Positions 51,821 through 60,427 of a DNA stretch of 64,000 bases are shown in pieces. The notes beneath the pieces were generated by a model. That model worked only from the letters and a program-made list of their open reading frames with translations, was not told the origin of the DNA and searched no databases. Position 1 is the first letter of the stretch. Every line of letters begins with the position of its first letter. A program made the translations under genes and the position numbers. Origin of the DNA: Allopusillimonas lactea (lineage in GTDB: Bacteria; Pseudomonadota; Gammaproteobacteria; Burkholderiales; Burkholderiaceae_B); assembly GCF_021653995.1 (NCBI RefSeq), contig NZ_JAJJOZ010000011.1, positions 62,001 to 126,000 on the forward strand, given 5' to 3'.

Positions 51821-53265
51821 TGTTCGGCCGCAAGCCCGAAGCCGGTACCGACAACGGCCAATACAACGACACGGGGCACACGCTGGCCCTGCCGCATCCG
51901 GCAGATGTGCTTTTGGATGCGCCCGCCGCTACAGCCGCGTCGTCCGCGGTGATCGCGGGCGCTTCAGCCGGTGATGCCGAGCCTGTGTCCGAGGCTGTGG
52001 CCAGCATCATTCGTTCCGAGCACTATGGGGCGGCGCGCCAGTTCGTGTTCACCACCATGAACGTCTCCAGCGCATTGAGCAAGACGCGCGAACAGGTGCG
52101 CCGCGAAGTCGAAAGCCTGATCGCCGAATTCGCCATGCGCGACCGGCTGCCCGTCACGCAGCGTGAGCAGGCACAGATGACGGACGAAATCCTGAACGAT
52201 ATGTTCGGTGTCGGCCCGATCGAGCCGTTGCTCCAGGATGATTCCGTCAGCGACATCATGGTCAACGGGCCTGATCAGGTATTCGTCGAGCGCCGCGGCA
52301 AGCTGGAACTGACCGCGCTGAAGTTTCGCGATCATATGCACGTGGCCAACGTGGCACAGCGCATCGCTGCCTCGGTGGGGCGCCGCGTCGATGAAAGTAG
52401 CCCCATGGTGGATGCGCGCCTGGCCGACGGCAGCCGCGTCAACGTCGTGATGCCGCCGCTGGCCATTGATGGCGTGTCGATCTCAATACGTAAATTCTCG
52501 CGACGCAACCTGACCTTGCCAACACTGGCGAGCCAGGGCAGCATGTCGCACGGCATGGCTCAGGTGTTGCAGATCGCAGCCGCCTGCCGGCTCAACATTA
52601 TCGTGTCGGGCGGCACCGGCTCGGGCAAGACAACCATGCTCAATGCATTGTCGCGCTACATCGACGTATCCGAGCGCATCGTCACCATCGAAGACGCTGC
52701 CGAACTACAGCTGCAGCAGCCGCATGTGGTGCGCCTGGAGACGCGCCCGCCCAACATTGAAGGCCTGAATGCCGTGGTGCAGAGCGACCTGGTGCGCAAC
52801 GCCCTGCGCATGCGGCCCGACCGCATTATTCTGGGCGAGACGCGCGGCGCCGAAGCCTTCGATGTCCTCCAGGCCATGAATACCGGGCATGACGGCTCCA
52901 TGACTACGCTGCACGCCAACACCCCGCGTGATGCCGTGGTGCGTCTGGAGAGTATGGTGATGATGGCCAACGGCAATTTGCCGCTTTATTCCATACGCCG
53001 CCAGATCTCCAGCGCAGTGAACTTGATCGTGCAGGTCGAGCGTATGCGCGATGGCGCGCGGCGTGTGACCAGCATTGTCGAAATCGTGGGTATGGAAGGC
53101 GATGTCATCATCACGCAGGAGCTGTTTCGTTTCGTATTCGATACATCGTCGTATGGCAACGAAGTGCGCGGAACGTACGAAAGCAGCGGCATGCGGCCCG
53201 CCTTCGCCGAACGCGCTGGCTACTTTGGCCAAGAAGCCAAACTCATGGAGGCGATGCGCTTATGA
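51820..53265 (+). CDS. tadA: Type II/IV secretion ATPase TadA/CpaF
   Basis: The motor ATPase for Flp pilus assembly, 481 residues. Visible: Walker A VSGGTGSGKTTMLNALS (about 263-279), the Asp box VTIEDAAELQLQQPHVVRLETRP, Walker B RPDRIILGETRGAEAFDVLQAMNTGHDGSMTTLHANTPRDAVVRLE with the His box. ATG at 51820 overlaps the cpaE stop; the GTG at 51805 is less likely. Cytoplasmic hexamer acting with TadB/TadC; the gene overlaps tadB by four bases. Confidence 0.96.
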   Translation: MFGRKPEAGTDNGQYNDTGHTLALPHPADVLLDAPAATAASSAVIAGASAGDAEPVSEAVASIIRSEHYGAARQFVFTTMNVSSALSKTREQVRREVESLIAEFAMRDRLPVTQREQAQMTDEILNDMFGVGPIEPLLQDDSVSDIMVNGPDQVFVERRGKLELTALKFRDHMHVANVAQRIAASVGRRVDESSPMVDARLADGSRVNVVMPPLAIDGVSISIRKFSRRNLTLPTLASQGSMSHGMAQVLQIAAACRLNIIVSGGTGSGKTTMLNALSRYIDVSERIVTIEDAAELQLQQPHVVRLETRPPNIEGLNAVVQSDLVRNALRMRPDRIILGETRGAEAFDVLQAMNTGHDGSMTTLHANTPRDAVVRLESMVMMANGNLPLYSIRRQISSAVNLIVQVERMRDGARRVTSIVEIVGMEGDVIITQELFRFVFDTSSYGNEVRGTYESSGMRPAFAERAGYFGQEAKLMEAMRL

Positions 53266-54242
53266 ACACCGCAAACGCGATCACCATACTGGCCTTTATC
53301 GCGGTGCTGCTGTGTGGGGCTCTCGTACTGGGGCTGAGTGCTGCGCTCAAGCACCGTCCCGCAGGCCGCGTGCGTGACAGGCTCAATAATGTTTCGCGCG
53401 CGCTCAACGTCCAAGGACGGGGCGGTGCGGCCGAAGATGTCGCGCGCGCCGAGCGTGATGCGCGGCGCAGGCAGTTTCGTCACTCCATGGGCCGTATCGG
53501 CAGCGCCATTGATCGCATCGAGACGGTGAGCGGGCGGCGCGGGCTGCTGGTATGGTTGCTGGGTATTTTGTTTCTGGCTGCCGTGTCAGTGCCAATCGCC
53601 GTTTGGGTGCTGCCGCTGCCGTGGTGGGGTAAATTGCTGGTGGCTGCAGGTGTGCCGCTAGCCGGCGCGGTGGCCATCTATCGCAAGTTGAACAATAGGT
53701 TCAGCCGCGGTTTTCTGGAACAGATGCCCGAAGTGCTGGACCTCATTATCCGCGCCAGCCAGGCCGGTGTGCCCGTTCCACAGGCTATTCGCAGCGTGGG
53801 CGATGAATTTCCGGCGCCCGTTGGGCCCGAGTTCCGGCGCATCGGCGATAGCCTGTTTCTGGGCAACGATATGACAACGGTGCTGGATGAGGCCGAAGCC
53901 CGCATTCAGGTGCCGGACTTTTCGTTTCTGTCGGTCTGTCTGCTGCTGCAGCGCGAGACAGGAGGATCGCTGGCCGAGACCTTGTCCAACTTGTCTACGG
54001 TGATCCGCGCCCGGCGTGACCTGCGGCTGAAGACGCGTGCACTGACGGCGGAAGGGCGGTTTGCGGGCGGCATGATTTCCGTCATCCCTTTCTTCATTCT
54101 TGCGGTGCTATGGATGGTCAGCCCCGACTATATTGCGGTGCTGTTCGACACCGAAACCGGCCACAAGCTGTTGATGGTGGCGGGCGGTATGTTGCTGGTG
54201 GGCATATTGGCTATCCGCAAGATCGCCAATCTGGAGACCTGA
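53262..54242 (+). CDS. tadB: Tad inner-membrane platform protein TadB
   Basis: A 326-residue membrane protein with a type II secretion F domain: helices near residues 6-26, 88-110 and 115-135, cytoplasmic core (FLEQMPEVLDLIIRASQAGVPVPQAIRSVGDEF...RETGGSLAETLSNLSTVIRARRDLRLKTRALTAEGR), then two C-terminal helices (ISVIPFFILAVLWMV; LLMVAGGMLLVGILAI). The core contacts TadA. The GGAGG site is inside tadA's last codons and the genes overlap by four bases. Confidence 0.94.
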   Translation: MNTANAITILAFIAVLLCGALVLGLSAALKHRPAGRVRDRLNNVSRALNVQGRGGAAEDVARAERDARRRQFRHSMGRIGSAIDRIETVSGRRGLLVWLLGILFLAAVSVPIAVWVLPLPWWGKLLVAAGVPLAGAVAIYRKLNNRFSRGFLEQMPEVLDLIIRASQAGVPVPQAIRSVGDEFPAPVGPEFRRIGDSLFLGNDMTTVLDEAEARIQVPDFSFLSVCLLLQRETGGSLAETLSNLSTVIRARRDLRLKTRALTAEGRFAGGMISVIPFFILAVLWMVSPDYIAVLFDTETGHKLLMVAGGMLLVGILAIRKIANLET

Positions 54243-54243
54243 C

Positions 54244-55200
54244 ATGACATGGTCCATCCTGGATGTGCTGACGCTGCTTACCGTATTGCTGACCTTGATC
54301 GGCAGCCTGATGTACTTTCATGCGCGTAGCAATGCGCAGGCGCGCATCAGCGCGCGCCTGCGTGCTGAACGCACCAGTATTCGCCAGCGTGGCAGCGCGG
54401 CTGGCGTGCAGGGTGACGCCACCGCGGGGCTGCTTGGTGTGGCCAGTCGGGTGCTTTCCGCAGTGGGGCGGGCCATGCCGCTGTTCGATGTGGCGCAGCG
54501 TACGGAGATGGCAGCCAAACTTGTGATGGCGGGCTATCGCCAGCCCGGCGCGCTGCCAGTGCTGATCGGTGTGGCGGTGGGCTGCGGCCTGTTCACTGGC
54601 CTGTTGTCAGTATCGGTGGTCTGGCCGCGCCTGCCTGAGGGTGGCGGCATGATGGTGCGCATTGGTGTGCTCGTGCTCGCAGGCTATATCGGCATGATGC
54701 TGCCCCGTATCGTGCTCGACCGCCTGGTGAACCGGCGCCAGAAGGCGATTGAGCGCAGCTTTCCCGATGCGCTCGACTTGATGGTGGTGTGCACCAATTC
54801 AGGGCTGGGGCTCAACGCATGTCTGATGCGTGTGGCGCATGAGCTGGCCTTTCTGGCGCCTGCACTTTCTGACGAATTGCGGCTCACCGCAACGGAATTG
54901 CAGCTGAGCGGTGACACGGCGGTCGTTCTGCGTCGCCTGGCCGAGCGGATCGGCTTGCCCTCTGTGCGGGGCCTGGTTTCCACGCTGATCCAGTCGCGCC
55001 AATTTGGCACGCCCATTGGCGACGCGCTGCGTGTGCTGTCGCGCAGCGAGCGCACTGCGCGCCTGATGCGCACCGAAGAGGCGGCCGCCAAGCTGGCCAC
55101 CAAGATTACCTTACCGATGATGCTCTTCATTCTGCCCACGGTTCTGATCGTGGCGGGGGCGCCTTCGGTCATGCGGTTGATGGAGTTCTTTGCGAAATAG
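54244..55200 (+). CDS. tadC: Tad inner-membrane platform protein TadC
   Basis: A 318-residue partner of TadB with the same F-domain layout: first helix at about residues 8-25, helices near 100-120 and 137-160, cytoplasmic core (IERSFPDALDLMVVCTNSGLGLNACLMRVAHELAF...RQFGTPIGDALRVLSRSERTARLMRTEEAAAKLATKI) and a C-terminal pair (LPMMLFILPTVLIVAGAPSVM). The ATG lies one base past the tadB stop, with GGAG upstream inside tadB. Confidence 0.94.
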   Translation: MTWSILDVLTLLTVLLTLIGSLMYFHARSNAQARISARLRAERTSIRQRGSAAGVQGDATAGLLGVASRVLSAVGRAMPLFDVAQRTEMAAKLVMAGYRQPGALPVLIGVAVGCGLFTGLLSVSVVWPRLPEGGGMMVRIGVLVLAGYIGMMLPRIVLDRLVNRRQKAIERSFPDALDLMVVCTNSGLGLNACLMRVAHELAFLAPALSDELRLTATELQLSGDTAVVLRRLAERIGLPSVRGLVSTLIQSRQFGTPIGDALRVLSRSERTARLMRTEEAAAKLATKITLPMMLFILPTVLIVAGAPSVMRLMEFFAK

Positions 55201-55210
55201 CGAGGTCGAG

Positions 55211-55996
55211 ATGAGAGCACTAGTGAGTATTGGCTTCTGTGTGTTCCTGGCGGCGTGCGCGCCGATGCGTCAAACGGCGGTCGAGCCGCTCAAGACTGCG
55301 ATGGATGAAGAGGCGATGCAGGCCGGCGAGTTGCGGATTGCTGCCAGCGCGCTGGCCAGCGGCGATCTGGGTGTGGCAACGCAGTTGTATTCGCGCATTA
55401 CAGCTACGCGTCCCGAGATCATCGCCGGTTGGCTGGGCCTGGGCGACGCCCTGTATCTTGCTGGTGATTTGGCGCAGGCGCGTCAAGCCTACGAGGCGGC
55501 GTTGCAGCGCGATCCGGCCCAGACACCAGCTTTGCTCGGCATTGCGCGGATGGACGTGCGGCAGCGTCAATTTCCCCAAGCGATCGAGCGCTACAACGCG
55601 GTGCTGGCGCTGCAGCCGGATCACCCCTTGGCACTGGCCGGCCTGGGTGTGGTCTATGACTTGTCGGGAGATGCCGCCCGCGCGCAGCAGGTCTATCGGC
55701 AGGGCTTGAAAGCCCATCCGCAGGACCCCGCGCTGCGCAGCAATCTGGGCCTGTCGTTGACCTTGAGCGGCAAGCCGCGCGAGGCGGTGAATGTACTGCT
55801 TGATGTGGTGGGTGTGCCGTCCGCCCTGCCGCAAGGCAGGCAAAACCTGGCCATGGCCTACGCCATGATGGGGCGCGAAGATGCCGCCGAAAGCATACTG
55901 ATGGCCGATATGCCGCGCATGAATGCGCAGGACAACCTCACGTTCTATCGCGAAGTGCGCCAGCGCATGCCCGCTGCGGCCAGGGCAGGCAAGTAA
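55211..55996 (+). CDS. tadD: Tad TPR lipoprotein TadD
   Basis: A 261-residue TPR protein with a lipoprotein signal (MRALVSIGFCVFLAACAPM, lipobox LAAC). Several tetratricopeptide repeats follow: AGWLGLGDALYLAGDLAQARQAYEAALQRDP, AQTPALLGIARMDVRQRQFPQAIERYNAVLALQP, HPLALAGLGVVYDLSGDAARAQQVYRQGLKAHP, ALRSNLGLSLTLSGKPREAVNVLL. In other Tad systems it is required for piliation, perhaps for secretin assembly. GAGGTCGAG precedes the ATG; the TTG at 55190 is rejected because it overlaps tadC. Confidence 0.93.
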   Translation: MRALVSIGFCVFLAACAPMRQTAVEPLKTAMDEEAMQAGELRIAASALASGDLGVATQLYSRITATRPEIIAGWLGLGDALYLAGDLAQARQAYEAALQRDPAQTPALLGIARMDVRQRQFPQAIERYNAVLALQPDHPLALAGLGVVYDLSGDAARAQQVYRQGLKAHPQDPALRSNLGLSLTLSGKPREAVNVLLDVVGVPSALPQGRQNLAMAYAMMGREDAAESILMADMPRMNAQDNLTFYREVRQRMPAAARAGK

Positions 55997-56006
55997 GGGG
56001 GCCGCC

Positions 56007-56519
56007 ATGGAGCGCCGCATTTCGACAGTGTCGTGCCGCCTGTGGAGCCGGCTGAGGCGCCTGGGGGAGCGGGGCGCGAGCGCGATGGAGTTCGCCCTGG
56101 TTGCGCCGCTGGCGGTACTGATTTTGTTCTTCTCCATCGAAATGGGTGTCGTAATGCTGGCTGACGCCACGCTTGAGGCGGCTGCCTCACGCGTGTCGCG
56201 TATCGGACAGCTCGGCGTACCGGCGGGAAAGACATGCGAGGAGACTGTCAAGGCAACCTTCGAGAATCTGATGGGGAATTGGGTGGTGGGCCCCTCGCAC
56301 TTGTATGTCGATGCGCGGGTCTATCAACCAGGGCAGAACAATGATTTTCCCAGCGTTGATGATCCGGACTATGTGCCGACTTGCGATGCCGGGAACAGGG
56401 GGGACCTCGTGCTCTACAGGCTTGGTTTCGACAACACTGGTTTCTCGGGCATCATGACCTGGCTGGGCATACGGGTCCTCAAGTTTGAACGCCGGATCGT
56501 TATCCAGAATGAGCCCTGA
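56007..56519 (+). CDS. tadE: TadE-family pseudopilin
   Basis: A 170-residue pseudopilin. A basic leader (CRLWSRLRRLGERG) is followed by Ala-Ser-Ala-Met-Glu-Phe with Glu at +5, the cut site for TadV, and one hydrophobic helix (ALVAPLAVLILFFSIEMGVVML). The soluble C-terminal part has two Cys (in GKTCEETV and VPTCDAGN) that could form a disulfide. AAGGGGG precedes the ATG at 56007; an earlier in-frame start (55923) would overlap tadD. Confidence 0.9.
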   Translation: MERRISTVSCRLWSRLRRLGERGASAMEFALVAPLAVLILFFSIEMGVVMLADATLEAAASRVSRIGQLGVPAGKTCEETVKATFENLMGNWVVGPSHLYVDARVYQPGQNNDFPSVDDPDYVPTCDAGNRGDLVLYRLGFDNTGFSGIMTWLGIRVLKFERRIVIQNEP

Positions 56520-56522
56520 ATC

Positions 56523-57317
56523 ATGACAACGACATCACTGAAGCGAATACATGGATCGCACCGACCGCCCCTATTGCGACGGTTGTTTGGCCTGCGATGG
56601 CACTCTGGATTGCTGCAATTCTGGTCGTTGCAACGATTCCAGAGATTGATGCAACGGCTGGGGTCGCGATTGTTTCAGTGTTCAGGGCGATCGCTTGCAG
56701 GGCAGGGCTGTCGGGTTGGGCAGGCCCGCGCAAGTTTGCATCGCGGCGAACGCGGCACAGCTGCGGTGGAGGCGGCGATCATCTTTCCGCTTGCGGTGTT
56801 CCTGGTGTTTGCCTGCGTGGAGATGTACCAGTATTTCAGGTCTGCGGCGCTGCTCGACCGCGCTGCGTTCAGCGTGGCTAACGGGGTTGCCTTGCAGCGC
56901 GAGCTTTTCAACCAAGGCGCCTGCACGCAGGCCAACGATATCTGCGTATACGGCATAATCGCCAAAGATGTGTTTCAGCCGCTGGATTTCTCCGACGGTG
57001 GGAGCATGATCATCAGCGCGTACGCAGCCACAGAGCCGGATGTCAATGGCGACGTCACATGGAAATCTGCGCCCGAATGGAGCGCCACGTTTAAGGGTTC
57101 GTCGCCATCGGTGACCGCTCCAGTGTCCAAGCTCACCGATACCTCGGCCTTTCCGCAGGTGCGGGTGGGCGACACGATCATCGTAGCTGAAACCTTTTAT
57201 GACTATGAGCCGTTTGCCGTCAGCGGCGCATTCTGGAACGTGCTCGCCGGAACGAAAAGCATGTACTCGCGCTTTTTCTTCCGCCCGCGCTTCGATGATC
57301 TGCGCGTGCTGCATTAA
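56523..57317 (+). CDS. tadF: TadE/TadF-like pseudopilin with extended N-terminus
   Basis: Second pseudopilin, up to 264 residues. The processing site is at about residue 76: HRGERG-Thr-Ala-Ala-Val-Glu-Ala, with Glu at +5, then a helix (AIIFPLAVFLVFACVEMYQYF). The 75 residues before it are rich in Arg, Leu and Gln (RFQRLMQRLGSRLFQ), far longer than the usual leader. The ATG at 56649 would give a 222-residue form with about 33 residues before the cut. Neither start has a strong ribosome site. The soluble part has two Cys close together (ACTQANDICVY). Confidence 0.82.
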   Translation: MTTTSLKRIHGSHRPPLLRRLFGLRWHSGLLQFWSLQRFQRLMQRLGSRLFQCSGRSLAGQGCRVGQARASLHRGERGTAAVEAAIIFPLAVFLVFACVEMYQYFRSAALLDRAAFSVANGVALQRELFNQGACTQANDICVYGIIAKDVFQPLDFSDGGSMIISAYAATEPDVNGDVTWKSAPEWSATFKGSSPSVTAPVSKLTDTSAFPQVRVGDTIIVAETFYDYEPFAVSGAFWNVLAGTKSMYSRFFFRPRFDDLRVLH

Positions 57318-57334
57318 CAATAATGGAGCGAATG

Positions 57335-59134
57335 ATGAGCCTACGCAAGCGATTCTGGTCCGTGCTGTCCGACAGTCGCGGTGCTGTCGCGCCGATGTTC
57401 CTTGTGTCGGCCACGGCGGTGCTGGGCACCTCATTCGGCGCCATAGACTTGGTGCGCTACAACGTGGTGCAGGGCAAGGTGCAGTCAGCGCTTGATGGCG
57501 CCACGCTGTCCGCAGGCCGCAACCTTGCCAACCTCACACCCACCCCCGGCACGCCCGCCGAGGAACAATGGAAATCAGACGCGTTCCAGTACTTCCGCGC
57601 CAACCTGCCTGATGGCTTCCTGGGCAGCCGAATCGCGCCGGAAGATCTCACCATTACCTATACTGAAGAGATGTCGCCGACGGGTAACTTCATTACCGGC
57701 CAATACATTGATATGCAGGCCACTGGTGTGCTCCCGCTGATCAGCACCGGCTTTCTCCATGTGGCATCCATGGACATCAATGCCAGGAATCGGGCATTAC
57801 GCCGCACGCGCACTGATCTCGAAGTGGTGATGGCGCTCGATAACACCGGCTCGATGAGCAGCGACGGCAAGATCGATACGCTCAAATCGGCGTCGCGGGA
57901 GCTGGCAAGTATCGTGCTGGGTGCATCGCAAAACAACCCGGGCACGCCCAGCCGCGTTTTTGTGGGCCTTGTGCCGTTTGCCGATACTGTCAACGTAGGC
58001 AACACGGAGGCCACCCGGCAGTGGCTGCGATCAGACTGGGCAGGCCCAGGCCAGCCGCTGAACAGCTTTGTGAATAACCGCTGGAAGGGGTGCATTGTCG
58101 AGCCGTGGCCCGCTGGGGGCGGCAACCTGCCCGCGGCGTCGTTGACACCCACCGCCGGCTTCATGCCACTCACCATGGGGGTGATCACGGCGTTGGTGGA
58201 CAAGAGCAACTCACTTGGCCTGAGCCCGAAGGACAAGGGCACCACCACCTACTACCGCATCATGCCCGATACGGCCGACATCATGCAGCCTCGTTCGTTC
58301 GCGGCCAAACCTGTCAGCGCCGGCATGCAACTGGGTATCGCTCCGTCGGGCGCCTATTCATTCAGGTTGCACACCCTGGCCAACCCCAGCAACTGCCAGG
58401 ATTCGCGGCTGACCCGCTTTCTTAGCAACGACTTGACCACGATCAACAGCGCTATAGACGCCATGCAGGCCAATGGCAACACGCTGATCCCTACCGGCCT
58501 GCTGTGGGCCTGGCGCATGCTTAATCCGGTCTGGCGCGGCACACCCGGCTGGGGCGACCCTGACATGCCGCGCGATCCTGACCCCGACAGGCTAAGCAAG
58601 GTGATCATACTGCTCACGGATGGCCAGAATGCGCCATCCAGCGGCGCGGGCCCCGCATCGGGCGATAACACGTTTGCATTTTCCATGGGCTTTGACAAAG
58701 AACAGTGCACCGACCAGAGCCGGACCACCTGCACGCCGGGAACGCCTTCGCCAACGCCACCCGTCGCGACGGATTTCAGTTTTGGCATCAGTAGCGACGC
58801 CCAGGCGCCATTGACATCGCTCAAAATGCGGGATCCTTTCAGTACTGGTGCGCTGAAGCAGAACACATCCATAGGCTGGGGCAATGACACGTCGATGAGC
58901 ACGTCGTCTGTCGACGCATACCTGGCCGCCGTATGCCAGCAGGTCAAGAATGACGGCAACGCCATCAAAATCTACACCGTCACCCTCGGCGTGGTGGGCG
59001 GCGCCACCGAAACCTTGATGAACAATTGCTCCAGCGGTGCCGGCTATTTCTACAACGCCACCAACGTCGCCGACTTGCCCAACGTCTTCCGGTCCATCGC
59101 CGGTGCGCTGACTGAGCTTCGCCTGACCAGGTAG
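57335..59134 (+). CDS. tadG: TadG-like protein with von Willebrand A domain
   Basis: A 599-residue minor pilus component. The N-terminus has a basic leader and pseudopilin-like helix (SRGAVAPMFLVSATAVLGTSFGAIDL) but lacks the Glu at +5. A vWA domain begins near residue 165 with the metal site DNTGSMSSDGKID (MIDAS DxxGSMS) and continues to VIILLTDGQNAPSSG. C-terminal region NNCSSGAGYFYNATNVADLPNVFRSIAGALTELRLTR. ATG at 57335 is preferred (GGAG six bases before); 57323 and 57332 are in frame. Probably periplasmic or pilus-tip, acting in adhesion or anchoring. Last gene of the tad operon. Confidence 0.92.
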   Translation: MSLRKRFWSVLSDSRGAVAPMFLVSATAVLGTSFGAIDLVRYNVVQGKVQSALDGATLSAGRNLANLTPTPGTPAEEQWKSDAFQYFRANLPDGFLGSRIAPEDLTITYTEEMSPTGNFITGQYIDMQATGVLPLISTGFLHVASMDINARNRALRRTRTDLEVVMALDNTGSMSSDGKIDTLKSASRELASIVLGASQNNPGTPSRVFVGLVPFADTVNVGNTEATRQWLRSDWAGPGQPLNSFVNNRWKGCIVEPWPAGGGNLPAASLTPTAGFMPLTMGVITALVDKSNSLGLSPKDKGTTTYYRIMPDTADIMQPRSFAAKPVSAGMQLGIAPSGAYSFRLHTLANPSNCQDSRLTRFLSNDLTTINSAIDAMQANGNTLIPTGLLWAWRMLNPVWRGTPGWGDPDMPRDPDPDRLSKVIILLTDGQNAPSSGAGPASGDNTFAFSMGFDKEQCTDQSRTTCTPGTPSPTPPVATDFSFGISSDAQAPLTSLKMRDPFSTGALKQNTSIGWGNDTSMSTSSVDAYLAAVCQQVKNDGNAIKIYTVTLGVVGGATETLMNNCSSGAGYFYNATNVADLPNVFRSIAGALTELRLTR

Positions 59135-59279
59135 GCCAGGCGGGCAACGCCGCACCGACACTGCAGGTCTGGGGGTATTCGACGCTGCACGCCTTGCCTC
59201 GGGGTAAACTCTCGTCTTCATCTAATCCTGTTGCCCATGCGCGCACGTTCCAGCGCGCACTTTCTTCTGGATCGACGCC

Positions 59280-60170
59280 GTGATGCCCCTGGCCACCATC
59301 ACCCCCCGGCAAGCCCTGCTGCTGTCCCTGTTCGCCGCCCTGGCAACGATCGGCATGAAGGCGGCCGCCTGGTGGATCACGGGTTCGGTCGGCTATTTGT
59401 CCGATGCCCTCGAGTCCCTGGTCAACCTGGCCGGCGCGTCCTTCGCTCTGGCAATGCTTACCTACGCACGGCGCCCGCCTGATCACGACCATCCCTTTGG
59501 CCACGGAAAGGCGGAATATTTCTCCGCCGCCTTCGAGGGCGGCATGATTTTCCTGGCCGCACTGGCCATTCTCGTTACTGCCGGCCAACGTCTGTTCCAC
59601 CTGCAGCCGGTGGAAGGGCTGGGCATGGGCACGCTATTGTCGGTCGTCGCCAGCGTCGTCAATCTCCTGGCCGCTCGTATTCTGATGACCGTGGGCCTGC
59701 GCCACCGCTCCGTGGCGCTGATCGCCGATGCCCGGCACCTGATGACAGACGTATGGACGACCGCTGGCGTTATCGTCGGTGTCGGTTTGGCCGTCGTCAC
59801 CGGGCTGCAATGGCTGGATCCCGTCGTCGCCATCCTGGTCGCACTTAACATCCTGCGCGAGGGGGGCAGCCTGCTGCGGCGCTCGGTAAGCGGGATGATG
59901 GATCAGGCGCTGGATGACGACATTGTTGCGCGTCTGGAGACGTTGCTCCGGGCCCGCATTGGCGAGGGCTGTACGGTAGCAAACTTGCGCACACGTGCGG
60001 CCGGCGCCACCCAGTTCGCGCAGGTCGACCTGCGTGTGCCTGGCGACTGGAGTGTGCGCAAGGCTCACGACCTGGCCGACGCGCTCGAAGACGCCGCTGC
60101 CGCGCACGACATCGTCCTCACGACCCACGTAGAACCCAACGACCAACGCGAGCGCGTGACGCGTCCGTAA
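59280..60170 (+). CDS. Cation diffusion facilitator (CDF) family efflux protein, FieF-like
   Basis: A 296-residue proton-linked divalent-metal exporter of the inner membrane. Helices I-VI are visible; the metal site of helix II reads SVGYLSDALESLVNLAGASFAL (Asp and Glu where DxxHD occurs in many CDF proteins), the cytoplasmic loop DHDHPFGHGKAEYFSAAFEG, and helix V has ADARHLMTDVWTTAGVIVG (HxxxD). The C-terminal domain ends with a His-containing strand. The D-x-x-x-E-S pattern in helix II departs from the usual Asp pair, so metal choice may differ. GTG at 59280 or ATG at 59283 could be the start. Confidence 0.92.
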   Translation: MMPLATITPRQALLLSLFAALATIGMKAAAWWITGSVGYLSDALESLVNLAGASFALAMLTYARRPPDHDHPFGHGKAEYFSAAFEGGMIFLAALAILVTAGQRLFHLQPVEGLGMGTLLSVVASVVNLLAARILMTVGLRHRSVALIADARHLMTDVWTTAGVIVGVGLAVVTGLQWLDPVVAILVALNILREGGSLLRRSVSGMMDQALDDDIVARLETLLRARIGEGCTVANLRTRAAGATQFAQVDLRVPGDWSVRKAHDLADALEDAAAAHDIVLTTHVEPNDQRERVTRP

Positions 60171-60261
60171 AGCGCACCGAGGCGTACTCCGTGCGGCGAA
60201 GGCACCGCACACGCGCCCCTGGCACATCCGTTCTGCGCCTGTCGTGCATCCGTCGTGCCCC

Positions 60262-60321
60262 GCATCCGCACCCGCACCCGCACTTGCACTTGCACTTGCA
60301 CTTGCACTTGCACTTGCACCG
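60262..60321. repeat. Hexamer array (GCACTT)6 with variant flanking units
   Basis: Six perfect GCACTT units (60280-60315), preceded by GCATCC, GCACCC, GCACCC and followed by GCACCG. It lies in the 257-base gap between the CDF gene and the IclR gene, upstream of the candidate promoter at 60366. The edges show how the array grew by slippage from a GCACCC-type unit. Confidence 0.9.
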
Positions 60322-60365
60322 GGTGCCGTGTGTGGAATACCTCCGCGCTCCAATCCCGCTTTCTG

Positions 60366-60394
60366 TTGCCGCTTCGAATATTGAGGCGTATACT
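60366..60394 (+). promoter_or_regulatory. Candidate sigma-70 promoter of the IclR/sau-like operon
   Basis: TTGCCG (60366-60371) and TATACT (60389-60394) with a 17-base spacer. Transcription would begin near 60401, inside or next to the inverted repeats that run up to the start codon. Confidence 0.55.
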
Positions 60395-60401
60395 ATAAAT
60401 A

Positions 60402-60427
60402 TAGAACGACATTCTAATATTTAGAAT
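60402..60427. promoter_or_regulatory. Overlapping palindromes abutting the IclR start codon
   Basis: TAGAA-CGACA-TTCTA (60402-60416) and ATTCTAA-TAT-TTAGAAT (60411-60427) share an arm; the second ends at the base before the ATG at 60428. Both are perfect in their arms. This is a likely autoregulatory operator, and it replaces a normal ribosome site. Confidence 0.6.

Noticed and set aside
56597..56881. Hydrophobic alternative frame (MALWIAAILVVATIPEID...) inside the tadF gene
   Set aside because: It would need a frameshift to join the pseudopilin motif, which is intact in the annotated frame; it has no ribosome site.
60191..60424. Open frame with (HL)n / (HP)n repeats
   Set aside because: Produced by the GCACTT array; it runs through the candidate promoter and operator of the IclR gene.
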